This document shows, one piece after another, positions 24,930-34,095 of a DNA stretch of 64,000 nucleotides (positions within the stretch are counted from its first letter, which is position 1; each line of letters opens with the position of its first letter). The notes under the pieces are model-generated. The model ran no database searches and was not told the DNA's origin. It worked only from the letters and a program-made list of their open reading frames with translations. The stretch spans positions 434,001 through 498,000 of the forward strand of contig CAXXIH010000004.1 of assembly GCA_963663365.2 (NCBI GenBank), given 5' to 3'. The stretch is from G963663365 sp963663365. GTDB lineage: Bacteria; Hinthialibacterota; Hinthialibacteria; Hinthialibacterales; G963663365. The position numbers and the translations under genes were made by a program.

Positions 24930-26105
24930 ATGACCGGCAGCGGATTGCTGTTTGAATCCATTTTAGAAGAATCGATCAATCACGTGAGCGCAATTCCTCT
25001 TTCGAATCCGGACATCACTGACCGCGAACGTCAAGCGGTGATGGATGTCCTGCATACCAGCACACTTTCAATTGGGCCGCGCCTGGAAGCATTTGAAGCC
25101 TCAATAGCGGAGCGAGCAGGCGTCCGTTTCGCGGTAGGAATGAATAGCGGCACATCCACGCTGCATACGGCAGTTATCGCGGCGGGTATCAAAGCCGGAG
25201 ATGAAGTTATAACCACTCCATTCAGCTTTGTGGCCTCAGCCAATGCCGCGCAGTTCGTGGGGGCTCAACCCGTATTCGCCGATATTGATGAGCAATCTTT
25301 TAATCTTATCCCGGAATCTATCGAAGAGAAAATCACGCCGAAAACACGGGCGATTCTGCCCGTTCATGTGTTTGGCCGTCCCTGCAATATGCCCGCTATC
25401 ATGGCGCTGGCCGAGAAACACGGCCTGGTGGTTATCGAGGATGCCTGCGAGGCGTTAGGGGCCAGCGTTGCGGGCCGGGCCGCCGGAAGTTACGGACTGG
25501 CTGGGACTTTTGCGTTTTACCCCAACAAGCAAATCACAACCGGCGAAGGGGGCATGCTTGTCACCAATGATGAGAATGTCGCCCGAACCGCTCGTAGCCT
25601 GCGCAACCAAGGCAGGGCGGAGATGTCCACCTGGCTGGATCATGAGAGGCTGGGATACAACTACCGCATGTCGGAAATCAATGCCGCACTTGGCGTGGTG
25701 CAGATGGAGCGTTTGGACGAGATTTTAGCCGCACGCGCCCAAGTGGCATCCTGGTACCAAGACCACCTAAAAGATATTCCAAGCGTGATAGTACCGGCCC
25801 CTCCCGAACCGGGAGTGGAACTTTCATGGTTTGTGTACGTGATACGAATCGAAGGGGGGCTTGAGCGCCGGGAGGCGGTTATAACCCGATTGCAGCAAGA
25901 GCAAATCGGGTGCGGGCGGTATTTTCCATCCATCCATTTGCTCCAGTTTTACCGCGAGGCCTTTGGCTACAAGCCAAGCGATTTTCCTGTGACCGAACGG
26001 GTGGCCAACAGTACCATCGCCTTGCCCTTTTATTCGCGCTTGCAAGAACCTCAAGTCGAGCAGGTGGCCGATGTTTTGCGTAAGGCAATCGAAACCTCGC
26101 CCTAA
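24930..26105 (+). CDS. DegT/DnrJ/EryC1/StrS family PLP-dependent sugar aminotransferase
   Basis: A 391-residue fold-type I aminotransferase acting on nucleotide-linked keto sugars. Key elements: IPLSNPDITDRERQAV at the N-terminus, GMNSGTSTLHTAV, DEVITTPFSFVASANA, VIEDACEALGAS with the PLP-binding Asp, and FAFYPNKQITTGEGGMLVT with the PLP Lys 200, then RNQGR and LGYNYRMSEINAALG. GTG at 24984 would remove 18 residues and give the usual family N-terminus; neither start has a good ribosome site. It precedes an Agl23-type membrane protein, in line with a role in envelope glycan synthesis. Confidence 0.92.
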   Translation: MTGSGLLFESILEESINHVSAIPLSNPDITDRERQAVMDVLHTSTLSIGPRLEAFEASIAERAGVRFAVGMNSGTSTLHTAVIAAGIKAGDEVITTPFSFVASANAAQFVGAQPVFADIDEQSFNLIPESIEEKITPKTRAILPVHVFGRPCNMPAIMALAEKHGLVVIEDACEALGASVAGRAAGSYGLAGTFAFYPNKQITTGEGGMLVTNDENVARTARSLRNQGRAEMSTWLDHERLGYNYRMSEINAALGVVQMERLDEILAARAQVASWYQDHLKDIPSVIVPAPPEPGVELSWFVYVIRIEGGLERREAVITRLQQEQIGCGRYFPSIHLLQFYREAFGYKPSDFPVTERVANSTIALPFYSRLQEPQVEQVADVLRKAIETSP

Positions 26106-26272
26106 ACGGCATACATAGCCTCAAAATCCAAAATTGGGCACATGCGAGTCATGGCGCGAAACGTGATATATTCCTTACAGTGCTGATGTCTTAGGCCATT
26201 GTCTCGTTATTGACAGCCTCTTAACGGCGTTGTGAACTGTACCAAACCATTCAGCGAGTAATCGAAAACATC

Positions 26273-29200
26273 GTGAACACACCAAATTCAACAACTTCAA
26301 AACCCATTATCATTACCCGGGTCGGCCTGGCCGTCATTGCAATTCTGGTTCTTGGGGCGTTTATGCGCCTGCAAGATCTAGGGCGTATGGCCTATCACCA
26401 CGATGAGTCGCTACATGCCTACTACAGCTACAACATGTACAGCAAAGGGCTGCATGAGTTCCCCTATAGTCCTGTCTACCACGGCCCATTCTTGTACCAC
26501 ACCGGCGCGTTTTTCTTTTATCTATTTGGGGATAGCGATTTTACCGGACGGTTGCCGTTTGCCTTCGCGGGGATTTTGCTACTCGGCCTGATTTGGCATG
26601 CCCGGCGGCATATCGGGACAATGCAAGCATTATTCTGCCTTTCTTTAGCCGTATTGAGTCCGGTGCTCACCTATTTTTCCCGCTTTGCCCGCAATGATGT
26701 CTATATGGCTACGGCGACCTTTGCGCTTCTGGTCTTCACACTCGATTATCTGCAAACCAAGAAAACCAGTTTCTTTTTGGGCATCTGCTCATCGCTGGTA
26801 ATTCTATATACGATCAAAGAGAACAGTTATGTCGTCGGAGCGACATTTTGCGGTTATCTGGTTTTCTATGGGATATGGTATGTCTGGTCGCATCCGGCAG
26901 GCTCGCGGGCTCGGGGCCTTTATAACATCATCGTAGGCTACAATCCGCTCGTTAAACTCCTGTTGTTCTATTTCTTCTATTCCGCTTCCGTTTTGCTTTA
27001 TGTCCGGATTCTTCTTTCGCCTCACGATTGGGATACGATTGCCGAACATACATCTTCAAAAACGCTGGAATTGTCTGCCATTAATTCCACAATTGACAGG
27101 TGGTTGGCCGATCACACATGGTTCCCCTGGACCTACTGGGGCATCGCGCTTCTGTTGACTGTTATCGCCTTTGTTTTTCTATCCGTATTGCGGCGTATCC
27201 TTGAACGCCGTTTCGAACACGCACAACCGGAGGGCGATTCCGGAAGCGAAGAACAGAGTGATGCCTTGCTGGCTTTTTGCCGCCGCAATTTGCCGTTCGC
27301 GGCGGGTATGACCATCATTTTCTTGGTTTTTGTGGCTCTTTTCACCAAATTCGGCACAGTCACCCGAAACTCTCAAATCACATCCAATCTGGCTGCGCTT
27401 TACGACGGCTCCATCGATTACCTCTCGTATTGGATGGCGCAACAGATGCACAAGCCGCGCATCGCCAACCTGCCCTGGTATTACATTCCCCGTCTGGGCC
27501 TTTATGAAACGTTGCCGATTTTCCTTTCGGCGGCTGCCTATATGGTTTATGCCGGACGCAGTTGGGGCATCATGGAAATGCTAGGGTTTCCACTGATCTG
27601 CTGGTCAGCACTTCGTCTTGTATTTTGGAAGTTAATGTACAAGTTGGTCTCCAGCGGTTGGCTCAGTATTCAAGAACCGCTGCCGCCGCCGTTTGCTTCG
27701 ATGTTATTCGGCTCGGCGTTGTTGTTTGTCTGCGGCCTAGTGCTGATCGTAGCTGGACGTTTTTGGCCAACTATGTCCCGGCCTTGGGAATCACGCGAAG
27801 ATGAAGGCCTTTCTAAAGATACGGATAACGAATTCCGGCTTGATGGCGTTCGCGCCTTTTTGGTCTTCTGGACTGTCAGCAGTCTTGTGATTTATGCCTT
27901 GCTTAACGAAAAAGTCCCTTGGCTCTTAACCCACCAGGCCCTGCCGATGGTTCTTTTGGGTGGAGTTTTGATGGGCGATCTTTGGTCAAGCATGCGGGAA
28001 CACTGGGGCCGGTATTTGCTCTTGGCCACCTTCCTTTTCTTATGCATTCCGGGAATACGCGCCAACTGTGTTTTAAATTTTTATAACAACGACAATCCTC
28101 AAGAATTGATCGTCTACACACAAACCCATGCCGATGTTCCTCGTCTGGTTAAACAGATCAAGGACATTGCTAACCTGTTGGGGCGTGATTATCAACCTGA
28201 TACAAAGGACTACAAAACAGGCTCAAACAAAAAAACGCTTGTAGCCGTTCACGATGAAGGCTCTTGGCCGCTCACCTGGTACTTGAGACGTTACGAAACT
28301 CGGCAATGGGGATCCCACACACCGCTGCCTTCACCGCTCCCGCCAATTGTGATCGGTGACGATACCGGAAGCAACAAAGAGATGGTGGCCCGTATGGCCG
28401 ATGGCGAATATGACTACCGTCTCATTTATTTCCGTGCTTGGTGGCCGGGATACGGACGTTATTGGAATCCATTCCACCGCTCGAACGATCCCGATTTTCA
28501 GGGTGACGCAACGGGCGAACGGCGTTGGCAGGCGTGGCTGGACTATGTGAAATACCGCAAGATTTATAATCAAATCGGGGCCAAGAGCCTCTATGTGTAC
28601 GCCCAAAAAGATCTGCTTAAGACGCTGGAAAGCCGGGTCGCCAAAGATGTGACAGTCAAAGGCCAGATGCGCGCTCAACTTGCAGCACAGTGGGGCGGAC
28701 CGGGCGTCTTTGCCGGTCCTAAAGGTGTTGCGCTTTCGCCGGATGGCAAAAACTTGTACGTGCTCGATAGCGCCAGTGCGCAAGTCAAAGTGCTCGATGG
28801 GGCTTCTTCACAGGTCATCAAGACTTTTGGTGGCCCTGAATCCGGCCAAGGGCAATTGAATCCTGATTTCGGTGGCCCTTGTGGCGGTATAGATGTTGGA
28901 CCCAATGGGAATATCTACGTCACCGATTCCTGGCACAAAGGAGCGGATGGGCGAATTGTCGCCTATGATGCAAATGGAAATTATTTGCAGGATTGGAAGC
29001 CATTTTATGGCCCGCGCGGTTTAACTGTGGATGACAAAGGTAATATCTATGTCTGTGATACGGGCAACAATCGAATTGTTGTGATCGAAGCGCTTCCATC
29101 AGGGAAAATCTTGCGTGAATTCGGATCATTCGGCGTTATGCCGGGCGAATTCTCCGAACCGGTTGGGATAACTTTTGCGCCCCCGGACCAGCTGTATATT

Positions 29201-29548
29201 TGCGATGTAGGCAACAGAAGAATTCAGGTTCTCGATACGAACGGACGATTCCGGCGTGAAATTCGCGTACCCGGATGGCTGCCGGACGAAGATGCAGATG
29301 GCAAAAAGAAGATACCCGTCGGTCTGGATCCTTACATCGCCGTACGTAATGACGGAGCAATCTTGGTATCCGATGCCAATTTAGGTGTGCTCTATTACTT
29401 CGATGCTTCCGGAAATGAAATTTACAGCCTCGCGCAAAAAATCGTCATGCAACCCAAAGGACTTACCTTTGGCCCGGATGGCACATTGTATGTGGCCGAT
29501 GTTGGCCCGGGCCAAAACCGGGTTAAGGCGCTGAGTATTCAACGCTAG
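26273..29548 (+). CDS. Agl23-like (TIGR03663) membrane glycosyltransferase-type protein fused to NHL repeats
   Basis: A 1091-residue protein from GTG 26273. The N-terminal 600 residues hold about 12 helices and the GT-C style loop MAYHHDESLHAYYSYNMY followed by YSPVYHGPFLYH and FSRFARNDVYMATATFALL, characteristic of the family called flippase activity-associated protein Agl23. A soluble segment (600-780) is followed by at least five NHL-type blades: GPKGVALSPDGKNLYVLDS, GGIDVGPNGNIYVTDSW, RGLTVDDKGNIYVCDTGNNR, PVGITFAPPDQLYICDVGNR and KGLTFGPDGTLYVADVG. The propeller would lie outside the membrane and may bind glycan or protein. Catalytic activity is not proven for this family. The fusion is notable. 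Confidence 0.85.
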   Translation: MNTPNSTTSKPIIITRVGLAVIAILVLGAFMRLQDLGRMAYHHDESLHAYYSYNMYSKGLHEFPYSPVYHGPFLYHTGAFFFYLFGDSDFTGRLPFAFAGILLLGLIWHARRHIGTMQALFCLSLAVLSPVLTYFSRFARNDVYMATATFALLVFTLDYLQTKKTSFFLGICSSLVILYTIKENSYVVGATFCGYLVFYGIWYVWSHPAGSRARGLYNIIVGYNPLVKLLLFYFFYSASVLLYVRILLSPHDWDTIAEHTSSKTLELSAINSTIDRWLADHTWFPWTYWGIALLLTVIAFVFLSVLRRILERRFEHAQPEGDSGSEEQSDALLAFCRRNLPFAAGMTIIFLVFVALFTKFGTVTRNSQITSNLAALYDGSIDYLSYWMAQQMHKPRIANLPWYYIPRLGLYETLPIFLSAAAYMVYAGRSWGIMEMLGFPLICWSALRLVFWKLMYKLVSSGWLSIQEPLPPPFASMLFGSALLFVCGLVLIVAGRFWPTMSRPWESREDEGLSKDTDNEFRLDGVRAFLVFWTVSSLVIYALLNEKVPWLLTHQALPMVLLGGVLMGDLWSSMREHWGRYLLLATFLFLCIPGIRANCVLNFYNNDNPQELIVYTQTHADVPRLVKQIKDIANLLGRDYQPDTKDYKTGSNKKTLVAVHDEGSWPLTWYLRRYETRQWGSHTPLPSPLPPIVIGDDTGSNKEMVARMADGEYDYRLIYFRAWWPGYGRYWNPFHRSNDPDFQGDATGERRWQAWLDYVKYRKIYNQIGAKSLYVYAQKDLLKTLESRVAKDVTVKGQMRAQLAAQWGGPGVFAGPKGVALSPDGKNLYVLDSASAQVKVLDGASSQVIKTFGGPESGQGQLNPDFGGPCGGIDVGPNGNIYVTDSWHKGADGRIVAYDANGNYLQDWKPFYGPRGLTVDDKGNIYVCDTGNNRIVVIEALPSGKILREFGSFGVMPGEFSEPVGITFAPPDQLYICDVGNRRIQVLDTNGRFRREIRVPGWLPDEDADGKKKIPVGLDPYIAVRNDGAILVSDANLGVLYYFDASGNEIYSLAQKIVMQPKGLTFGPDGTLYVADVGPGQNRVKALSIQR

Positions 29549-29588
29549 GCGGTGGAGGATTTACAAAATTACGTTTCTTATGCGGTAA

Positions 29589-30080
29589 TCAGACAGGCAA
29601 TGGCCCACGGACGGTAGGGGCATCTGGGTATTTAACCCGTAACCACTCCCAAAATTGGAATGAGGTGCTGATAAATAATCGAATTTGTCTTCTAAGATTC
29701 GAGAGGTCAATCCTCTCTTTGCAAAGCAAACTCACTTCCAGTGATACTTCTTTTGTACTGGAATCCTCTGCTAAATCGACAATTGATGCTTTGGGCCAGC
29801 GTGCAGAGGCGTTCCATTCATTACAGTATCCAAGCCAAATAGCCATATCAGCCCTAGATAGGGTTTGATCCGACCGGCATATACAATCAAGCACATCCTT
29901 GTTGCCACCTCGCAATATAAAATAGAAGGTAAGGATGCACTTTGCATCTTCGTCATATTCAAATTCGACTCGTAAGTCCCCATCCTCATCTATCTCAAAT
30001 CCCAGACCCATATCAGTCAAAACCGTCTTAAGCAGCTCTGGTGTCAACATCTGAATAATTCTGTCTTGATTCTCAGTCAT
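29589..30080 (-). CDS. YbjN-domain protein
   Basis: A 163-residue soluble acidic protein. LLKTVLTDMGLGFEIDEDGDLRVEF opens the YbjN fold; the rest, including SRADMAIWLGYCNEWNASARWPKASI and a final helix LRRQIRLFISTSFQFWEWL, follows the type III chaperone-like pattern of that family. YbjN proteins have been tied to stress and surface behaviour in enterobacteria but lack a defined biochemical role. The start overlaps the stop of the upstream small membrane protein by 4 bases, and it is the last gene of a compact three-gene unit. Confidence 0.75.
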   Translation of the reverse strand: MTENQDRIIQMLTPELLKTVLTDMGLGFEIDEDGDLRVEFEYDEDAKCILTFYFILRGGNKDVLDCICRSDQTLSRADMAIWLGYCNEWNASARWPKASIVDLAEDSSTKEVSLEVSLLCKERIDLSNLRRQIRLFISTSFQFWEWLRVKYPDAPTVRGPLPV

Positions 30081-30298
30081 GAGACTTGCCTGGTCTTAAG
30101 CCGCTTTTCATTAGAAAGGTTTATAACTTTTTCGGGACTTTGAAGGTCGTCTTTGCGTGGCTTTCGATGACTCATAGTTCGACGCTCTATCGAACGTGCT
30201 ACCCGTAAATAATAGGCATAACCGATCAAAAAGATGACGAAAAAGTATATAGAAAGCTCATAAAGATAGGGTGGAGTTTGGCCTATCCAGTCTATCAC
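30077..30298 (-). CDS. Small single-span membrane protein
   Basis: 73 residues: a short N-terminal segment, one hydrophobic helix (LYELSIYFFVIFLIGYAYYL) and a highly basic cytoplasmic tail with SIERRTMSHRKPRKDDL. No family recognised. It lies 3 bases after the preceding 74-residue gene and overlaps the YbjN gene by 4 bases, so the three are almost certainly one operon. By the positive-inside rule the tail is cytoplasmic, where it could contact the acidic YbjN protein; that contact is a guess. Confidence 0.6.
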   Translation of the reverse strand: MIDWIGQTPPYLYELSIYFFVIFLIGYAYYLRVARSIERRTMSHRKPRKDDLQSPEKVINLSNEKRLKTRQVS

Positions 30299-30301
30299 GG
30301 C

Positions 30302-30526
30302 TTACTCCTTTCGACTGGCTTCCTGTTCAATTTTGGCAAATTGATACCCCAAGAAAAGGAATACCCCGGCGAAAATTAGCCCTATTACGGTGACATGATG
30401 GTCCAAATGGTCTTTGCCGGTAGCCATCGATGTCAAGATTCCAAGGGCAAACGCTGCAACGGCGCAACCGCTTGACAATTGGAGAAAGAAAGTCGTTATC
30501 GCTCTTAATCCCGCTTCATTTTTCAT
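30302..30526 (-). CDS. Small two-span membrane protein
   Basis: 74 residues with two hydrophobic helices (TTFFLQLSSGCAVAAFALGI and VTVIGLIFAGVFLFLGYQF) joined by a His-Asp loop (GKDHLDHH). GAAGG lies about 6 bases before the ATG. First gene of a three-gene unit with the single-span protein and the YbjN protein. No family recognised; size and topology resemble holin-like or channel-accessory peptides, but nothing else supports that. Confidence 0.6.
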   Translation of the reverse strand: MKNEAGLRAITTFFLQLSSGCAVAAFALGILTSMATGKDHLDHHVTVIGLIFAGVFLFLGYQFAKIEQEASRKE

Positions 30527-30675
30527 TGAACCTTCACCAATCTGCTGCGCTTGCCTTTAATGGCCCCTAAACGTCATTCTACTTGTACGATTCATAATTT
30601 TATATGAGTGGCGCCATAGCCGTCAAGGCTAATTTTCAATCAGTGCTGAGATCAAAGGATTGGATTGAATTCACC

Positions 30676-31725
30676 ATGCCTGCAAAAAAACAAACCATAA
30701 GACTGGGCATTGTCGGTGGGGGCGGGATTGTCAAACAGCGGCACATCCCCGGATTCTCCAAGTGCAAAAATGTGGAGATCGTTGCGGTCTGTAACCGTAC
30801 AGAAGAATCCTCGCAAGCATTCGCAAAAGCATATGGTGTCGAGCGTTGCTACGTTGATTGGCATGAGCTCGTGAATGCGGATGATATCGATGCAGTTGTT
30901 ATCGGCACATGGCCGTATATGCATCGCGATGTGGCTGTTGAATCTTTGGCTGCCGGAAAGCATGTCTTTTGCCAGGCACGTATGGCGCGTACTGCCGCCG
31001 AAGCCCGGGAAATGGAAGAAGCATGGAAACGTTCCGGATTGACTGCGATGCTCTGCCCGCCGCCTATCGCCATGCACGCAGGAAACCTCATCCGCCAAAT
31101 ACTTTATACAGGAAAGATCGGCAAAATCCTTTCTGTTCATGTTCGGCATATGGATGGCGCCTATCTCGATTCCCGCGCGCCGCTTTCTTGGCGGTTGAAT
31201 CGTGACTACCAGGGTGTCAACACACTGACTTTGGGAATGTATGCAGAAGTTCTGCATGGTTTCTTCAGCGAAACGCTTTCCGTGCAGGCGACAACACGAA
31301 TCGTAACACATAGACGCCTCAATCCGGAAACCGGAAAACGAGAACGCGTTGAAATCGCCGAAGAAGTTTTCGTTAATGCAGTTATGCGAGGCGGCATTCA
31401 CACCCATTACACGCTATCGGGCTTGGCCGCTCATGGCGGTGACTGCACAATAGAATTCTTCGGTACGGAGGGAACGTTAAAATATATACTCCAGGACGAA
31501 CAAGTTTGGTTTGGAAAATCCGGAAAGCCGTTGAGACAACGAAAGATCAGTGAACGCAATTTTCGGCCATGGACTGTTGAAGAAGATTTCATAGATGCCA
31601 TTCGTGATGGCGTCACGGATCCTAATCCCAATTTCAGCGATGGCGTCCGTTATATGGATGTGACCGAGGCCGTGTACCGCTCCGCACAATCCGGCTCGAC
31701 AATCCGCTTGCCATTATGCCCATGA
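30676..31725 (+). CDS. Gfo/Idh/MocA family oxidoreductase
   Basis: From ATG 30676 a 349-residue protein starting MPAKKQTIRLGIVGGGGIVK, the NAD(P)-binding Rossmann motif, followed by VEIVAVCNRTEESSQAFA and VVIGTWPYMHRDVAVESL. The usual EKP motif is altered: the block reads GKHVFCQARMARTAAEA, so the Lys of EKP is not in its normal place. This suggests either a divergent substrate or loss of catalysis. The ATG at 30604 would add 24 atypical residues. Stands alone, divergent from the YbjN operon and followed 126 bases later by the radical SAM gene. Confidence 0.85.
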   Translation: MPAKKQTIRLGIVGGGGIVKQRHIPGFSKCKNVEIVAVCNRTEESSQAFAKAYGVERCYVDWHELVNADDIDAVVIGTWPYMHRDVAVESLAAGKHVFCQARMARTAAEAREMEEAWKRSGLTAMLCPPPIAMHAGNLIRQILYTGKIGKILSVHVRHMDGAYLDSRAPLSWRLNRDYQGVNTLTLGMYAEVLHGFFSETLSVQATTRIVTHRRLNPETGKRERVEIAEEVFVNAVMRGGIHTHYTLSGLAAHGGDCTIEFFGTEGTLKYILQDEQVWFGKSGKPLRQRKISERNFRPWTVEEDFIDAIRDGVTDPNPNFSDGVRYMDVTEAVYRSAQSGSTIRLPLCP

Positions 31726-31851
31726 GTGGATCCGGCAAAATTGTTCTATATCATCGTGTATGAAGTGACTTGAGGTCGCATTTAACGGAAATCGGACCAG
31801 AGTTGTCGAAGCCATGGGCATCCTTCATACTTCATCCCCTACGGTTAAACC

Positions 31852-33060
31852 ATGAGCACTGAACTTCCGGTCATTCAACAGCCATCTCCAAGAGTCATTC
31901 GCCGGATTACACCGCTGATCAAACCGACTTCGCGCGACTGCAATCTGGCCTGTGACTACTGCTTCTATTTATACAATCCGCATGTTTATAAAGGCTCTCG
32001 CTCACGACGTATGAGTGATGAGGTTATGGAGCGTTTCACGGAAAATTATCTCCGGATTGCACCTGATGAAGCCATGTTCGCCTGGCAGGGCGGCGAGCCG
32101 ACGATGATGGGCGTCGATTTTTTCCGCCGGGCGTTTGCCGCACAAAAAAAATACGCACGCCCGGGCCAGCGCACGGTAAATGCGTTCCAAACCAATGCGG
32201 TTTTGATTAATGATGAAATCGCGGAGCTTTTTGCAGAAAACGAAGTCTTGATCGGTGTTAGTTTGGATGGTCCCGAATCGATCCATGACCGGCACCGCAA
32301 AAGTGCCGGAAAGACCGGGACCTGGCGCAAAGTAATGAGTGCAATCGAGCGCCTGCAAAAGGCCGGCGCCGAATACAATATCCTTTGCGTAATCCACAGT
32401 GATAATTATAAACGGGCAAAAGACATTTATTCGTTTTACCGGTCACAGGGTTTCACCTTTATGCAGTTCATTCCCTGTACAGAACCTGAATTAAGCCGCC
32501 GGGGAAAACCGACAGGCAAGATAAGCAAATATTCCGTAACACCTGAGCAATATTCGCATTTTCTTTTGGAAATCTTTGATCTCTGGGAAGCCGACGTAAT
32601 GCAGGGAAACATTATTTCGGTTCGATTTTTTGATCACGTGCTGAATACATTGGCCGGTTATGGTACAAGCATGTGCCTGTTTGAACGTCAGTGCGATCAA
32701 CAATTTGTTTTAGAAGCCGATGGCAGGATTTATCCCTGCGATTTTTTTGTACAAGCCAAATGGGCCATGGGGAATATCCTAGAGACAGATCTGGATGAAT
32801 TATTGAGCGGTCCAAAATATCAGGCATTCATCGAACAATCCCTGCAAATGCCGAATGAATGCCGGTCTTGCCACTACCTGGGGCTTTGCCATGGCGGGTG
32901 TCCCCGCCACCGCCTGCTTCTGGGGGACAATCCTGCGGATTCCAATTATTTCTGCGAAACGTATAAGACATTTTACGACAGAACGATCACCCGCTTTGAG
33001 GAGATCGTCCGGCGGCTGACTTCTCAACAAGCGGCAGCATCCTCGCCACAAAGTCAATAA
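31852..33060 (+). CDS. Radical SAM/SPASM protein, anaerobic sulfatase maturase (anSME) type
   Basis: A 402-residue enzyme. CNLACDYCF gives the CxxxCxxC 4Fe-4S motif at residues 30, 34 and 37. FAWQGGEPTMMGVDFF, FQTNAVLI and VGVSLDGPESIHDRHRK (in part) are anSME core motifs. The C-terminal SPASM region has CLFERQCDQQFV, IYPCDFF, ECRSCHYLGLCHGGCPRHR, ligating two further clusters. anSMEs oxidise Cys or Ser in sulfatases to formylglycine. No sulfatase gene is in the window, so the partner is elsewhere. A 16-bp palindrome starts 3 bases after its stop. Confidence 0.9.
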   Translation: MSTELPVIQQPSPRVIRRITPLIKPTSRDCNLACDYCFYLYNPHVYKGSRSRRMSDEVMERFTENYLRIAPDEAMFAWQGGEPTMMGVDFFRRAFAAQKKYARPGQRTVNAFQTNAVLINDEIAELFAENEVLIGVSLDGPESIHDRHRKSAGKTGTWRKVMSAIERLQKAGAEYNILCVIHSDNYKRAKDIYSFYRSQGFTFMQFIPCTEPELSRRGKPTGKISKYSVTPEQYSHFLLEIFDLWEADVMQGNIISVRFFDHVLNTLAGYGTSMCLFERQCDQQFVLEADGRIYPCDFFVQAKWAMGNILETDLDELLSGPKYQAFIEQSLQMPNECRSCHYLGLCHGGCPRHRLLLGDNPADSNYFCETYKTFYDRTITRFEEIVRRLTSQQAAASSPQSQ

Positions 33061-33390
33061 AACCGGTGAATTCACCGGATATCCTTGCCGCTGGGGGAGG
33101 GATTGACCGGTCTATTTCTATGAATCAGCGGCAGAAAAAATGAAGGCCTGATTTTCAGCCTATAAACGGCTCTGAACAGAACCCTTTTAACCTACAGAAA
33201 TATCTAAACTTAGAACAATTTTGAGTACAAGTTCACTTTGGATTCAGGCTCTGCTAGCTTTTTGAGAAGTCTTGCAGGAGTGGCCTTTGCTTTGCTTGCT
33301 CGTCACCGATTAGCTTTCATGTGGTCCTAAGGTGACGTAAGATACTCATTAGAAAGCAGTTCGCAGCCTAGAAGTAACATGGAGTGAAAT
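33061..33390. other. 330-base gene-free stretch with palindromes
   Basis: CCGGTGAATTCACCGG (33063-33078) is a perfect 16-bp palindrome directly behind the anSME stop and may act as an mRNA end or processing structure, though no T run follows. A longer pairing, GCCGCTG (33087-33093) with CAGCGGC (33126-33132), flanks a 32-base loop. No open frame or RNA gene is recognised in the rest; promoter elements for the orphan fliN presumably lie near 33300-33390 but no consensus is clear. Confidence 0.45.
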
Positions 33391-34002
33391 ATGTCCGACA
33401 TCCTGTCTCAGGAGGAAATCGACGCCCTACTGGCGGCTGCCCCGGACATTCAAAAAGCGGCGGAAGAGAAGCCGCAGGATACGGTCGAATACGAAGAGGC
33501 TCCTGAGCCCGATTTCGACATTCCTGATGACATCCCGGAGCCTGATTACGGGCCTGCGATGAGCATGGACTCTTCTTCTCTCTATGAAGGCGATGATTCA
33601 AGTTTCATCGATGAAGGACGTGCGTCTTTTGGTGCCGAAGGAGTTTTGCCTACCACCCATGATGAGAAGCAGGCAAGGCTCAGACAAAAAGCTCGTCCGG
33701 CCATGTTCGGCCCTCTTTCCGGCGGGGACTCCCCAATAGATTCAACAAATCTCGAACTGATTTTAGACACAAGCCTGCAAGTTCGTTGCGAATTGGGCCG
33801 TGCCAGACGCAGAATCAAAGACATCCTGGAACTGGGTCCAGGTTCGGTCATTGAACTAAACAAACTCGCTGGTGAGGCCGTTGACCTTCTGGTTAATGAA
33901 CGGTTCTTCTCCAAAGGCGAGGTTGTTGTTATCGACCAGAGTTTTGGAGTCCGTGTCACAGATATTCTTGGGATCGAAGAAAGAATCGAACTCCTCACCT
34001 AA
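33391..34002 (+). CDS. fliN: Orphan FliN-type flagellar switch protein with CheY-binding-like N-terminus
   Basis: 203 residues. MSDILSQEEIDALLAAA is the N-terminal motif that in FliM and FliY binds phospho-CheY. It is followed by about 90 acidic, probably disordered residues and then a complete SpoA/FliN domain (about 120-200: LELILDTSLQVRCELGRA, ELGPGSVIELNKLAGEAVDL, GEVVVIDQSFGVRVTDIL). The SpoA part is very close to the C-terminus of the FliY-type protein at 54.7 kb, suggesting duplication. It lacks the CheC-like middle domain. It is 11 kb from the flagellar operon. It could be the partner FliN of a FliY/FliN switch or a dosage paralogue. Confidence 0.88.
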   Translation: MSDILSQEEIDALLAAAPDIQKAAEEKPQDTVEYEEAPEPDFDIPDDIPEPDYGPAMSMDSSSLYEGDDSSFIDEGRASFGAEGVLPTTHDEKQARLRQKARPAMFGPLSGGDSPIDSTNLELILDTSLQVRCELGRARRRIKDILELGPGSVIELNKLAGEAVDLLVNERFFSKGEVVVIDQSFGVRVTDILGIEERIELLT

Positions 34003-34095
34003 TCGAGCCATCCATCGCTTCCTGCTTTCAATTACACAAACATCAATCTTGAATGGCTTGCCTGAGTCTTGCTGCTCAATTCATGGAGTGATAGG

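Noticed and set aside
30652..31407. 251-codon minus-strand frame opposite the second Gfo/Idh gene
   Set aside because: The plus-strand frame has clear Rossmann and family motifs; the opposite frame is a codon-bias shadow.
31852..33060. Sulfatase operon suggested by the anSME gene
   Set aside because: No sulfatase (C/S-x-P-x-R motif) was found among the genes of this window, so the pairing cannot be supported here.
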